NCBI GenBank assembly: GCA_034766995.1
Contig: CM068318.1
Location: 30,026,103 to 30,090,102 of the forward strand
Origin: Acanthacorydalis orientalis
Lineage: Eukaryota; Arthropoda; Insecta; Megaloptera; Corydalidae
Length of the DNA: 64,000 bases
Reading direction: 5' to 3'
This document shows, piece by piece, positions 45,405 to 57,490 of this stretch. Under the pieces are notes generated by a model. It ran no database searches and was not told the origin of the DNA. It saw nothing but the letters and a program-made list of their open reading frames with translations. Made by a program: the position numbers and the translations under genes. Position 1 is the first letter of the stretch. Each line of letters opens with the position of its first letter.

Positions 45405-45535
45405 ACAAGCAACAATTAAAAACAATAATTTACTGAATATTTTTGACAAGAAATATTTTTTGTGCTTTATAGAGCGAAGGAAGAGTTCATTTCTAAAAGT
45501 GCATTTAGCCACAATCTCATAATGGTAATGTGAAT
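45405..45535 (+). repeat. Dispersed hairpin-family repeat, copy 5
   Basis: ACAAGCAACAATTAAAAACA, ACTGAATATTTTTGACAAGA, GTGCTTTATAGAGCGAAGGA, GTTCATTTCTAAAAGTGCAT and TTAGCCACAATCTC keep the family order. A CTCTGGAGACGATAG just upstream (45371) matches the family's inner end. No clear opposed arm. Confidence 0.55.
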
Positions 45536-45665
45536 AAAACTGAATCTTTCCATTCAGTTAACCAATAATAATAGTTAACTACCAATAAATTAATTTTCAC
45601 GTTATTTTTGAATTATTATGAATAGTTACTTCTTGCGTACGTAAATGGCAGCGTGAAAGTAAGTA

Positions 45666-46565
45666 AAGGGTTTATCAATAGGGACGAAATTTTTGAATAG
45701 GATATATTTCACAGATATTAAATTAACAGCTATATATTTTTAACATTTATTAAGTTTTTTTATTGACAATTTTAGTTATGGCTTCGTATACAACGAAACA
45801 AATCATTGAAATAATATAATTTTATTATGAAAATGGTCGTTCTGTAAAAAATACATTTCGTAAATTACGCAATCTTTATTCTCGACATACTCGTCTATAT
45901 GAATCAGCAATTCTTTGATTAATCATACAACATGAAGGGACTGGATATGTTAAAGATAAATAAATAATAACATGTGTTCATATTGCTCGTTCTGAATAAA
46001 CATTGATTTGGTTTGTGAAAGGGTATCGGAAGAACCAGGAATATCAATTCCACGATGTTCAGAACAATTGGGCCTTTCACAGATGACCACATGCAGTATT
46101 TTGTATTAGGATTTGTGATTCTAGGCTTATAAGTTCCAATTAACACAAACATTTAAGTCAATAAATTATTCACTGCGTCTGAGATTGGCTAATTGGATAC
46201 TGGAACAACAGTGTTTTTCTTAGACATTAATTAGATACTACGATTTAACAGAGTTGGACTACTTTCTTTGGAGTTACTTTAAAGAACAGGTATACACCAT
46301 TTCATAAAACAATTTCTGATCAAAAAAAAAATGAAATATGAAGAGTAATTGGTGAAATAGAATCCCAGTTGTGTAAGGATTTTGAAAAATTTTACAGAAG
46401 AATAGTTACTTATAAGAAAGAACGCGGTGATGTCTTACATGATATTATTTTTCATTTATAAATTGTATATCCCAACTATTATTTACAATAAAAAACTTTA
46501 AATTTTAGTGCAAACTTTGTGTTTTATTTTAAACTAAAGAAATGATTTCTAATTGAAAAACCCTG
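45666..46565 (+). mobile_element. Tc1/mariner-superfamily deletion derivative, copy 2 (family C)
   Basis: The left end AAGGGTTTATCAATAGGGAC and the reverse complement of the right end (CAGGGTTTTTCAATTAGAAA) are imperfect inverted repeats like those at 22511. Length, gene order and the central gap match the 22.5-kb copy. Confidence 0.75.
45778..46461 (+). pseudogene. IS630/Tc1/mariner-type transposase, core deleted (copy 2)
   Basis: Starts MASYTTKQIIEII at 45778. Fragments in order: YYENGRSVKNTFRKLRNLYS, HTRLYESAIL, then VCERVSEEPGISIPRCSEQL, GLSQMTTCSIL, LRLANWILEQQ. After a frameshift comes YYDLTELDYFLWSYFKEQVY, where LDYFLW is the segment around the third catalytic Asp, and then IGEIESQLCKDF and DVLHDIIFHL-stop at 46459. 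The catalytic region between the EQQ linker and LDYFLW is missing, nearly the same gap as in the 22612 pseudogene, although this copy retains a few more codons before YFLW. Confidence 0.78.
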
Positions 46566-46638
46566 CAATAGTAATAGTAAATAATTGTAACAACTGTTGG
46601 TTCATATTGGACATAGATCATTATTTCTCACTGTCTCT

Positions 46639-46641
<3 letters not shown>

Positions 46642-46705
<64 letters not shown>
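46642..46705. repeat. (TA)n microsatellite
   Basis: About 64 bp of TA. Confidence 0.96.
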
Positions 46706-46706
<1 letters not shown>

Positions 46707-47005
46707 CATATACCATTTAATATCAGATATAATAATACAATCGATCATAATAATGATATTGTCAGACCTAACTGTGGTTTCGGTATTTCGCTATTCTGTT
46801 ATTTTTTTATCATATGTCCATAACACGAAGTGTGCATTCAAATATTATTACTAATTTAAACTGTTCATAAATTACATTTTTCTTGCTATACAACTAATTT
46901 ATAATTGTTAATTTATTTTCCCCTATTATTAAACTATTTTAATTATATATTTATATGATATGAAAAAGTATGTCATTTTTATGAGAATTCTTTCAACATT
47001 TTGAG

Positions 47006-47008
<3 letters not shown>

Positions 47009-47067
<59 letters not shown>
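47009..47067. repeat. (TA)n microsatellite
   Basis: About 59 bp of TA. Confidence 0.96.
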
Positions 47068-47070
<3 letters not shown>

Positions 47071-48070
47071 AATGTATGTAGGAATAAATTTATAAAATTA
47101 TTATTAATTAATTTATACATACATAATTAATTATCAAACATATACAAAATCAGACAATAAAACAAATATAATATCAGTATAGATTTGGCAAAAATTAAAA
47201 TTGTATATTATATGAAACTCGACTTAAAATCGTATTGATATAAAGTTAGAATTATCACTGGTTTGAAAATTTGTATAGAAAATACTTCTGCAAGCCCTGA
47301 TTAACTTTTCTATAAATATATTTCATTGTATCTTTTCTTAATATTTATATTAAATCCATTACATTTTCATTAACAGAGTTAATTTCTTTACGATTTTTAA
47401 GCAACAAAATTGCACAGTATACATATTTCTTAACTGAATTATTTGCTTTATTTATCTTATTTCGGATTTTGAATCATCTTCTGATACCTATTGTATTAAG
47501 TATCATATAATTACCAGAAGAAATAAATTAAAATCAAACGAAAGTGTAACTACAATAATATAATAAAATTTAATCAAAAAAACAATAAAGAGTATATTGT
47601 TATTGTGTGTGTATGATTTTATTTCAATACAGTAAATAGGAAATATCAAACAAGAGCTTAATATTTTGTTATGCGTTTGCGAGTATAAACATAACTGAAC
47701 ATATCTGACGATGAATTTTTCATAATTTACTTATCATAGCAAAAGTGAGATAGTATAGAGAATCTAAATAAAATTATTCAGAAAGCTCGGAGTTCTATTT
47801 TTCTGAATAGCATACAAAATTAGATAGAAAATAAAGTTTTTAAACTTCTAAGGAAAAGAGAAAATCTCATTCACTATTACTATTAAAAAATCAACACAGA
47901 AAATTTCTTTTTTAGTATTTTTCCTTGTTCTTAATCAAGTGTTGCAATATAATGAAATTAAAGATTTTCAATTATCGTAAACCTACTTCGATAATGGTAT
48001 TTCTAAAAATTTTTTTCCCATGTTTACTTGTTAATTCTAGTAAGCCTCAACCTTATATGAAAAGTACAAG

Positions 48071-48074
<4 letters not shown>
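47068..48074. other. AT-rich DNA
   Basis: About 1 kb with no supported gene or element. Confidence 0.5.

Positions 48075-48125
<51 letters not shown>
48075..48125. repeat. (TA)n microsatellite
   Basis: About 51 bp of TA. Confidence 0.96.
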
Positions 48126-48127
<2 letters not shown>

Positions 48128-48267
48128 TTCACCTTATATAAACTGTATACAAACAATATGTGGTTTGTGTAAGATGAGAATGTGGGTCACTATCATCCAT
48201 ATATGGTTGTTACGCTTATAAATTGTAACCTTCACCATATAAGATATAAAGGCGAATTTTCTTTAAA

Positions 48268-48295
48268 ATGGTAAAGGCAATATTGCCTTTACCAT
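48268..48295. repeat. Perfect 28-bp palindrome
   Basis: ATGGTAAAGGCAAT is followed immediately by its exact reverse complement ATTGCCTTTACCAT. The flanks also echo each other: CACCATATAAGATATA at 48233 and TACCATATAATATATA at 48290. It lies between two TA arrays. Confidence 0.95.
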
Positions 48296-48317
48296 ATAAT
48301 ATATACATATATATATA

Positions 48318-48361
<44 letters not shown>
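48296..48361. repeat. (TA)n microsatellite
   Basis: TA array broken by CATATATATATAAATAAT. Confidence 0.95.
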
Positions 48362-48363
<2 letters not shown>

Positions 48364-48479
48364 TTATTTTGCGAAATTAAAATATCGTCATTGAATGATT
48401 AAATAATTGATGATAATAATAAATCAATAATGGTAAAATAGTATATCTACAGTCATATAAGAAAGGGTAAATATAAGAA

Positions 48480-48990
48480 CGAGATTTAACACGATTTATA
48501 TTCACCTTGAGTCAATACCAATATCATCAACAATAGACTCAGCATTTCGTAATATCGGTCAAATATGGGGCATATGATGAGACGGAAATACAAATAACAC
48601 GCTTTTGAGCCAAGCGGCAAGGCGCCAGAAACTTCTCTAATATATTGACCAAATATTAAGTACTATTGACACACCAATAAATTCAAATCGATTTACTGTG
48701 TTAGTTTGTAGTAGCCTCAATTAACCCGCGTTGTTTTGATTGATTTAATGACGTGTTGTCATTTAAACGCCGCAATTGTCTATATTTGTTACTTCACGGT
48801 CGAAGCGATAAACTTTATTTAAATAGAGTGGAATTACGTTAATTGCCATTGTTCTCTACAAGATCGTCATTATCTTACAAGGATATCCGATTAATAATTA
48901 TTATCTCACTCGAAGTAGTATTTCATTAATGTTGGATTATTTACGATCGCTGTTGAATTAGTTTTGTATGGAGAATCGTGCGAATTGTTT
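48480..48990. promoter_or_regulatory. Candidate enhancer island with Sox and homeodomain-type sites
   Basis: About 500 bp of mixed composition without repeats or long frames. It includes a CCATTGTTC Sox-type site at 48846-48854 next to a GTTAATTGCC homeodomain-type site, GCGATAAACTTTAT near 48805, and GGCAAGGCGCCAG near 48620. The text resembles conserved non-coding DNA near developmental regulators, but conservation cannot be judged from one sequence. Confidence 0.28.
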
Positions 48991-50572
48991 GCAATAATTT
49001 AAAATAAGATTCTCTATATCTGATCATTTTATCGCAATAAAGTAATTCAGAAACTTAATACCATTACTGATTCAAAGCAATTTTGTGTAATAAGGTACAA
49101 TTATATTTCTATACTCTCTGTTATTCACTTTCATCCATTTATTATCAAAGGAAAAAGTTGAACGAAATAAATTTTATAAAAATTAATGGATGCAAAAATA
49201 AAATATTTTAGAAAAGTTATAATTAAAGTACACAATTTTATTCATGCCATGTTCATACGCTATTTAAGTAAATGAAGTATTTAATTAAATACTAGTTTAT
49301 TTCTTTAAAACAGTTAATATATACATTCATCGAGGAAGTATTTTTCTTTGAAGGTTTGTTGTCTTATGTCATATTGGTAAAATTTATATCAAATATAGAA
49401 CTAAAACAATGAGTTTTAGAAAGAACAAAAAATCTGAAGCTTAAAGTTTGGGTTCATTTGGAACAAATTCTTTGATAATTTTGTTCGGAAAAACACCTTC
49501 CAACGAATCTGATTTATTTTAAGCCAAGTTGTTATTGTCATTAATCTTAGAATTTTCAATGTTTCATGACTCAATAGGTACTTTATTACGATTGATTTTG
49601 GTATTTGTACACCCTTCTAGTAACTTTAAATTCACGAATATGCTGAAGATAGAGAGAAAGGGAAATAATGACCCGCAAATGAAATTTTAAGTGAAAATTA
49701 CATTAATGGTTACACAGATATGAATATAAATAATGTTAATGTTATTATTATATACTAACATATACTTTTAATATTAATAATAATTACTTATTATTACTTA
49801 GTTTAATATTAATATAAAATAGACAAGTGTTACCGTACGGCAACATATATTTTAGTAATGATTTATATCAGCAGAACCAATTCATTAATAATGTTTTGTA
49901 TAATGCTTTAACTAGTTATATCCACCTACGTTCCAAACAAGAATAAATTGTATCTACTTAATATTAACTGTATTGAACTCTGGTTTATTGAATTCTTTTT
50001 TCTTTTATTTGAAAAATGTTCATAATTGACATTAAGGTATAATATATAACTTATTGATGATATAATAGTAAGCTCATCATTTATTATATATTTTTTTGAA
50101 GTGAAACTAACTGACTGAAAATTGATTGAAAAATTTCTTTTTAAAAAAGTTTCTTTACTTTGTTAATTTTATCATATAACAATATTGATTACTTTACAGT
50201 CAATTTCAATTTTTGACGACGTTTATTATTTAAGCCAAATTTTTGTATGTTTTGCTGATATTTTAAAAAAGTTTATATGTTAACATAGTAGTGATTTTTA
50301 AATGTAATATTTAATTCTTTAGGCTTTATGTGTATATAAAAAGTCCATAAAATGAAATGTGGAAAATTTAACCATATATGTACAGTCATCCAGTCCATTT
50401 TCTGAATATTTTATTCTGACTAAAAGCTGTCTTAAATGAAAAAATTATTAACTATTACCGTACAGTACATTTAACAGTACAGCTAGTAGTTCATAAAAGG
50501 CAGTCCGTTGAGATTTTGATGGTAGGCTTGTATATAAATATTTTTCAAGAACATATTGCGTACTTTAAAGTA
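48991..50572. other. AT-rich DNA
   Basis: About 1.6 kb with no supported gene, element or motif. Confidence 0.5.
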
Positions 50573-50665
50573 TTAGGTTGGTTAGAAAATAATTACGTTT
50601 TTTTTCTGAATTACAACCTTATTTTTTTTTCAATGCAAGTGTTATTTATAATTTCAAAATTAGTT
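50573..50665 (+). mobile_element. Mariner family A copy 6, terminal fragment
   Basis: TTAGGTTGGTTAGAAAATAA after a TA at 50571-50572, followed by the family's TTTTTTTCTGAATTACAACC and TTTTTCAATGCAAGTGTTAT. Homology ends within 100 bp and no partner end was found. Confidence 0.7.
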
Positions 50666-51060
50666 GCGCTTTATTCTTATAATGTTGAATTCATTTTTAT
50701 TATAAATTATATTTATTAAATTATGAATTATTTTTAAACTTTTATCCAGAAGTATATGTATATACGACAAATATATTATCAATATCTTAATTCTTAAATA
50801 GAAATAAGACCCTTCTAAAAGCTAAATATACTTTTCTTTTCTACTTAAAATGCTCTGTTTTTCAATTAGATAACTTAAGTTATCATATCCATGATACAAA
50901 TTTCTTCAAACATGCAGGAAATCTCAAACTTATAAAATAAGCAGCTTGAATGTTTGAAATATTTTTAGTTGGAAATATCCTTAGTTTTTTTACAAGATTT
51001 CTAATTTCTAAAGAGAATCATCTACACCCTCTCTCTCTCTTTATCTATTAATCTATCTAT
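50666..51060. other. AT-rich DNA
   Basis: Nothing recognisable apart from a CT-rich run (CCCTCTCTCTCTCT) at about 51028. Confidence 0.5.
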
Positions 51061-51111
51061 GTATTTATTTTCCTTTCTATCTATCTATCTATCTATATCC
51101 ATATATATATA

Positions 51112-51191
<80 letters not shown>
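51061..51191. repeat. Compound (CTAT)n(TA)n microsatellite
   Basis: CTAT tetranucleotides pass into TA dinucleotides with a TTTAAATA break. Confidence 0.95.
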
Positions 51192-51192
<1 letters not shown>

Positions 51193-51340
51193 CTATAAAA
51201 TACTTTTAAAGCATTTCATTTTAAAAAATTAAAAATATTTTGAACTATAAAACGACATATTTAAATTCGTAAACTGATTGTATTATAACGTTTTTAATAT
51301 TTGAATATTTTTTAACTCTTTTTTAATCTTTCTATTTCTC

Positions 51341-51512
<172 letters not shown>

Positions 51513-52431
51513 CGAGTTCAGACAATTAAGTAATGCGACAAAATTCAAAAATCGAGTATATTTAAAAATTAAGGTACATCGCTGCGATCTCCTTCAAAGT
51601 AGTCCCCTTTCGCATCTATACACTTATTCCAGCGAGTTTTCCAGTTTTCGTAACAATTCTGGAACACTTCTTGTGGGACCTCTCCGAGTACCCTCGTCAC
51701 AGATTCTTGGATATCTTCAACGGAGTCAAAATGTAGACCTTTGACGATTTTTTTCATATGGAGGAATAGGAAAAAGTAGCAGGGTGACATGTCCGGTGAA
51801 TAGGGCGGTTGTGGTAACGTTGCGATGCCTTTAGACGCCAAAAACTGAGAGACACTGAACGCACTGTGACAGGGAGCATTGTCGTGATGCAGAACCCAAG
51901 TCTTCGTGATCTCTGGACGCACTCTGAGCACCCTTTTTCGTAATTTTTCGAGCACATTCCGGTAGAACACTTGATTTACGGTTTGTCCAGGTGGTACGAA
52001 CTCTTTGTGAACCACCTCTTTGCTGTCGAAGAAGCAAATCAACATGGTTTTCACTTTGGACTTGCTCATTCTCGCCTTCTTTGGCCTTGGTGCTCCAGGG
52101 GACAGCCACTGTTGGCTTTGTCGTTTAGTTTCGGGGTCATATTGAAAGAACCAACTTTCATCACCAGTAATAACTCGATCGAGAATAGTAGGATCACTTT
52201 CAACCTGCTCGAGACAATCTTGAGCAAATTTCTCTGTTCCATTTTCGTGACATGCACTACTCGCGCGTTGTTACAAAACACTAAACAGCTGGCGAAGAAA
52301 TGATCGTACGAGCGTGGTCAAGGTCTCAATCGAGAGAGTAGGGATCTGCTATTACGTTGGCGGAGTTACAAGTTCGCAGTGTTACCACAGGCCGAGAAAA
52401 AAATCGGTCGCATTACTTAATTGTCTGACCT

Positions 52432-52433
<2 letters not shown>
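51513..52433 (-). mobile_element. Deleted mariner nested between TA arrays, family E (921 bp)
   Basis: The left end CGAGTTCAGACAATTAAGTA and the reverse complement of the right end (CAAGGTCAGACAATTAAGTA) share AGACAATTAAGTAATGCGAC exactly. TA flanks lie at 51511-51512 and 52434-52435, inside (TA)n arrays on both sides. The transposase is deleted at its N-terminus but its C-terminal part is unusually open, so this is the youngest-looking mariner in the window. Confidence 0.92.
51569..52242 (-). pseudogene. Mariner-family transposase, DNA-binding domain deleted
   Basis: An initiator context at 52242 reads MEQR, the normal start of this family. The sequence then jumps, out of frame, to FAQDCLEQVESDPTILDRVI and TGDESWFFQYDPETKRQSQQ (first catalytic Asp), followed by SPGAPRPKKARMSKSKVK. 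From MSKSKVK (52069) to the stop at 51569 there are 166 uninterrupted codons: FVPPGQTVNQVFY, VLHHDNAPCHSAF (second catalytic Asp), [38 protein letters not shown]. The third catalytic position is Tyr (P-C-Y) instead of Asp, so even the open part would be catalytically inert. About 150 N-terminal residues are missing. Confidence 0.9.
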
Positions 52434-52499
<66 letters not shown>

Positions 52500-52514
52500 T
52501 ACATACATACATAT

Positions 52515-52547
<33 letters not shown>

Positions 52548-52568
52548 CATACATATATATATATATAT

Positions 52569-52628
<60 letters not shown>

Positions 52629-52637
52629 TATATATAA
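52434..52637. repeat. (TA)n array on the right of a mariner
   Basis: About 200 bp of TA with clustered ATACATAC units. Its first TA is the right target site of the mariner. Confidence 0.97.
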
Positions 52638-52639
52638 TA

Positions 52640-53225
52640 ACTTTTCAGGTATTTCACGGTACACTACAATTGAAAATTTCTTCGAAGTCTCGACTATTTT
52701 GTGAATCAACTTTCTAGACGACGCACGCACAATTACACAAAGACACAGAGAATTGCCAGTTACCTGCTGGTTCCCGTTTCGAGCCGCTATAGTCATGAAA
52801 AAAACAGGATCAGGGCAATGCGAAGGAATGAAACGACGGGCCATGGCAGGGCAGGACAGGGGAAATTGATTTTAAGACAATTGGTTCGCGCACACAACGA
52901 CGCAAGCAAAGTATATACGATTTATTCGAGCGAAACGAATTGACAAAAGATGCCACGCATTTACAGTTGGATTACCGGGAGTCCAATGGACCTCTGCAAT
53001 GTAGATAGTAAATAGTACGTAGGAATACTGTTTACGCGAAGAAGAAAAAAAGGAACATAAAGCGAATTCATACAAAATTCGAACGAGACGACGATATAGA
53101 ATGCTGTGTATGAATTGAATCGACCCTTTTATTGTATTATATATTTGTAAGATTGTAGTATATTGGTAAAACAACGGGGCACACACAAATGGTTGTGACG
53201 TATGTCATGTTATGGTTGAATAACC
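52640..53225. other. GC-richer island, unassigned
   Basis: Nearly 600 bp of balanced composition, with GACGACGCACGCACAATTAC near 52719, GACGGGCCATGGCAGGGCAG near 52836, and CGAACGAGACGACGATATAG near 53081. Frames at 52701-52943 (plus, 80 codons) and 52872-53186 (minus, 104 codons) overlap on opposite strands and show no recognisable domain. It might be an exon, promoter or long 5' untranslated region. Confidence 0.35.
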
Positions 53226-53464
53226 GAACGAACTAGATTTTTTAATTCGATAATTTTAACCAGTTTTTGTACGTTGAACTTATTTTCAATCAATTTTTAA
53301 ATTGCTTGTATACGTTTTATACATTTGTTACAATAAATTAAACTAAAATCTAAGTTGAAAATAAATGCAATTACAAATATTGTATACTTAATAAAGTTTT
53401 ATAAAATTTTTCTTTTTTATTTTAAAATTGGATACAATTAAATAATTGTTTTTTTTTCTGATAA

Positions 53465-53466
<2 letters not shown>
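53226..53466. other. AT-rich DNA
   Basis: Nothing recognisable. Confidence 0.5.
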
Positions 53467-53502
<36 letters not shown>

Positions 53503-53515
53503 TCGTATATATATA
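53467..53515. repeat. (TA)n microsatellite
   Basis: TA tract with a CTCGTATATA interruption; a shorter TA/ATA tract follows at about 53636-53661. Confidence 0.95.
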
Positions 53516-53661
53516 TTCAAAATATTTATTGTGCCTGAGATTAGTTGTAATTAGTATAAAGTAAATGGATATTAAAATTAGTTAATCATTTTTCAGAACT
53601 TCTTATTATAAACTAATATTATAAAGTGTAATTGAAATATATATATATATAATAATAATAA

Positions 53662-56083
53662 TTGTACGAATTCTTTTATAAAATTCAGAGTAAACAAATA
53701 TAACAAAAATATAAATAAAGTTTAAATCATATAATAGAAATAAAAATTATTTGTATTAATTACACAAAACTGAAGAACATTATAAGTTAGATATAGAATA
53801 TATTAGTTCTCCTATAACTTTTGATCTGTTTCAATTTTTTTTTTTGCAGGCGAAGCGTACATTTATAACTTTAATCCGTTAAATTAGCAAGATTGTAGGA
53901 AGAAATATCTTGTATTTTTATTTCATGTTATTTCTTCTATTTAATATTGAATTATTCATACCAATGGTTGAACAGATATTGTTTTTTCATTTTAATTAGT
54001 AAATATTTATTTGTTTTAATGATAGACATTGTTCTATTTTTAAAATATTGTTAATTTAAATATAAATTTCATGAAAAAATTACACTAAGTTTAAAAAAAC
54101 AACGTTTTTAGAAAACAAGAAAATTAATAACCTTCTGTTAAAAAACTAACAAATAATGAATTGGGACATAACTTAAAGCACAGAATAGCAGACAATGAAT
54201 TTTCAAAAACACAATTGTGAGATTTCTGTAAATTTAAAATATGAGAATATGCGAAAAAGAACTAGTAATTGTTATCATTTATATTTACATGTAATAGTCT
54301 GCTCACAATTCCTATTTTTTTTATTATTATATATAGTTCTCAAATATGAAATGACTGTTAATAAAGTACAATTTTAATTTCAAGTATAATATTTATATTT
54401 TATTATTTTTATAGCTTCCATTTCGATAATGAATTTCGAATCGTCCTAAAACCCCAATAACCAACCAACTATCGACAGTGTAATATGTTATGAGTTTTGG
54501 TCCCATAACATAATTTAATCGTCTAATAGCTTACTATGTACTAATTTTAGTATAACCTATTTGAAAATGGCTTAAACAGTCAATATAAAAATTAACAGAG
54601 TCAGTAACAGTAGGATAAAAAGAAAAGATTTATTTTTGTAACTACGATAGACAAAGTTTTTGATCCCTTGTATAGTAACTTATACTAGATTGGTTCATAT
54701 TAAATGATCAATTTTCAGGGTAAAAACAAAATTAATTTATTAAAGATAATTTAGTTTCTCAGAAAAATTATATTGTTTGACCTTAATTAATAACAAGATT
54801 TTTAGTGACATTTGACTTTCTAAAATCTCGGTTTGTAGATATAATGAGTTCCGCAATTAAATTTCTCACGTATTCTATCTTGAAACAATTTTTCCTTCAA
54901 TAAATTAGTAAATTATTAAAACAACTACAAGAAATCGGTTGAATGAATACAAATTATTTGGCAAAACTTATTAGAATTACTCCCTCAGCTTGATAATATT
55001 TATTTCTGCAGATGATTACACATTTTCTTTAAGTGGTACCCACAGATATCTATTAATTGATACCGATTATTATTTATTCAATTTCTAGTAAATTTACCTA
55101 TTTCACTTGCAGCATATCTTTAGAGTAATTTATATAATAGGTAAATAAAAAAGAATGCACTATTTCATTCAGAGATCATTACAATGTAAACATCAAATTT
55201 ATATGGTTAACTGATTTTCAATTTTTTGAAACGTACCTTGTAGCTTCATTTTTGTCAAGCCATTATCGAGATAGTTTCTTGTTATCATACATAATATCAA
55301 TTTTACCACATATCACAATTCAGACAAAAATTTTGTTGTTCATGAAAATTGGAAAAGTTTACAGTATTTTTCCAATTTATATTTTTTCATTTTTTTCAAT
55401 ATCTCAATACAATTCTCTATCGTTTGAGATAAAATGGTTCCAACAGATTGCATTTAGATTTTTTTTAGCTTTCGTATGATCTATTATGCTTTTTCAAGTA
55501 TGTTTTCAAAATATTGCCGTCAATCGAATAAAATCGTTATAAATTCTAAATAATTCATTTTTAAAAGGTATATCTAGGGGAACAGTTTATTGAACAAACA
55601 TTTAATTTTATAACAACAGCATATCGAAGTATATTAACAAATCAACAGAACGAAATTTCTATGGAACTAACATTTACTCCATTCTAGAAACTACTTTTAA
55701 ATTATAACTTTTTTCAATATAACCATTTAAAAAATACTTTGAAAAGCGTTTAAAAATTGATAGAATTTTACAAAAAAATAATAAGTTGACAAAATTTGAC
55801 CCCGAAAATTGTATTATATGTGCATTAGGAGCCATTTAATAAAGTTCTTCCTTTATTAAGAACTATTAAAAATATAAAATAAAATTCAACCAATTTAATA
55901 AAAAAAATATTCAATTTAATATTTTTCAGTATTTATTCCACACAATATGTTCCTTATTATTTATAAAATACAGTTTTTAAAAAAAAACAGTAAAATGAAA
56001 AATAAGTGACACTAAAAATTATAAATCAAGTCTTTATTTTATATACGGATAACTTGTTGGGATCAATATTCAAGAAATACTTA

Positions 56084-56086
<3 letters not shown>
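53662..56086. other. AT-rich DNA
   Basis: About 2.4 kb, the longest stretch in the window with no array, element or supported frame. Short frames at 54195-54377 and 55252-55479 are AT-biased and hydrophobic. Confidence 0.5.

Positions 56087-56140
<54 letters not shown>
56087..56140. repeat. (TA)n microsatellite
   Basis: About 54 bp of TA. Confidence 0.96.
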
Positions 56141-56141
<1 letters not shown>

Positions 56142-56260
56142 GAGGTCAAGTAACATAAACACATTACAAAATCAACACAAGTATTGTCTTAATCGAAACT
56201 GTTAAAGATAAGTGATGTTATTATTTTTAATATTTTTTTAAATACCCTTCAGTCATGTTC

Positions 56261-56261
<1 letters not shown>

Positions 56262-56322
<61 letters not shown>
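56262..56322. repeat. (TA)n microsatellite
   Basis: About 60 bp of TA. Confidence 0.96.
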
Positions 56323-56325
<3 letters not shown>

Positions 56326-56389
56326 TAAGTGTGTAAAACTATACGTGTGTGTATTATTATATAATAGTGTTTATACGATTCGCACATAA

Positions 56390-56765
56390 TTTGTAATTAA
56401 AGAACGCGAAATGGGTACAACTTGGCGTCGAATGCGCCGTAAAAACGTAATCGCTTGTAGCTCAAAAACTCGATGTAAACAGCTATAATGTTTGGGCTGC
56501 GCGTAGAATCGTTAGTCGTTAATTTATAGGCGTAAGTTAATCGCATGTTTTCGGCGAGTTTTTCAAATAAATAACACTTAAAAGGGCAAATGATAGAGGA
56601 GGAGTCGATTTGGACATCTTTTGGAAACGAAAAAAGACACCAGACTATATAGAGCAATAATTGTAACATAAATGCTCGCATTAAGTTAGCAATTACATAA
56701 TATCGTCTCGCATTAATTGGCATTAAAATTAAATTGAAATGGATTGTTATTTTCTTTGAATGTTA
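56390..56765. promoter_or_regulatory. Candidate enhancer island with forkhead and homeodomain-type sites
   Basis: About 370 bp of mixed composition with many CpGs (GGCGTCGAATGCGCCG, CTGCGCGTAGAATCG). It contains TGTAAACA, a forkhead-type site, at 56474-56481, and several homeodomain-type words (GTTAATTTATAGG, CATTAATTGGCATTAAAATT). A 108-codon minus-strand frame (56397-56723) spans it, with no domain I recognise; a Leu/Ile-rich stretch near its start is compatible with AT-rich noise. Either an exon or regulatory DNA is possible. Confidence 0.3.
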
Positions 56766-56942
56766 CCCGTAACGTTTCTAGAAATCTGTTAATGGGGTTT
56801 GGCTTGATATGATAATAATATACACTTAGATAGTTAATAATGTTGAATATTTTATCGGTTCTTTCTGTATTATATTCTTTTAATTTATTTTACATCTTTT
56901 TAAGGTGAGGTTTGTTGATAATATTTTTAAATTGATTTGTTA

Positions 56943-56943
<1 letters not shown>

Positions 56944-56979
<36 letters not shown>
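56944..56979. repeat. (TA)n microsatellite
   Basis: About 36 bp of TA followed by CTGTGTGTG. Confidence 0.95.
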
Positions 56980-56980
<1 letters not shown>

Positions 56981-57422
56981 GTGTGTGTACATACATACGA
57001 TCGAAGAGTATCAAATTAAGTGATATTATAAAGCTTTCAATTCTTACCGCATATATGAACTTAAATTTCTTTCGAATAGTTCATTCAATGAAACATTTCG
57101 AAACATCAGTAAAATTTGCAATTCACATGAAATAAAGACTGTTTACATTACATTTAAACATAAAGATTTTTAGAATAGTTCATAGTAAAAATATTTCATC
57201 ATTTTTTTCGTTGTAAGAAGTCATATGTCCATTTAATGTTAAATCTTGAGTAAATTTTGTTGGATTTTAAAGTTCATTTTTAAAATTTTCGAAAATATAT
57301 ATTTGTTGTTTAAAAAAATATTCTTTAATACTGAAATGCCTTAATTATAATATGTTAGAGAGAAATGAAACATATTTATGACTGAATTTATTTTTGATAA
57401 TTTTTTTATATTTGTTGTATAA

Positions 57423-57429
<7 letters not shown>
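56980..57429. other. AT-rich DNA
   Basis: Nothing recognisable. Confidence 0.5.
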
Positions 57430-57480
<51 letters not shown>

Positions 57481-57490
57481 TAAATATATA
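57430..57490. repeat. (TA)n array at the left end of a mariner
   Basis: TA array with TAAATATAAATA breaks whose last TA abuts the mariner. Confidence 0.95.

Noticed and set aside
51971..52303. 110-codon plus-strand open frame opposite the 51.5-kb mariner transposase
   Set aside because: It is the antisense shadow of the transposase coding frame; the minus strand carries the recognisable motifs.
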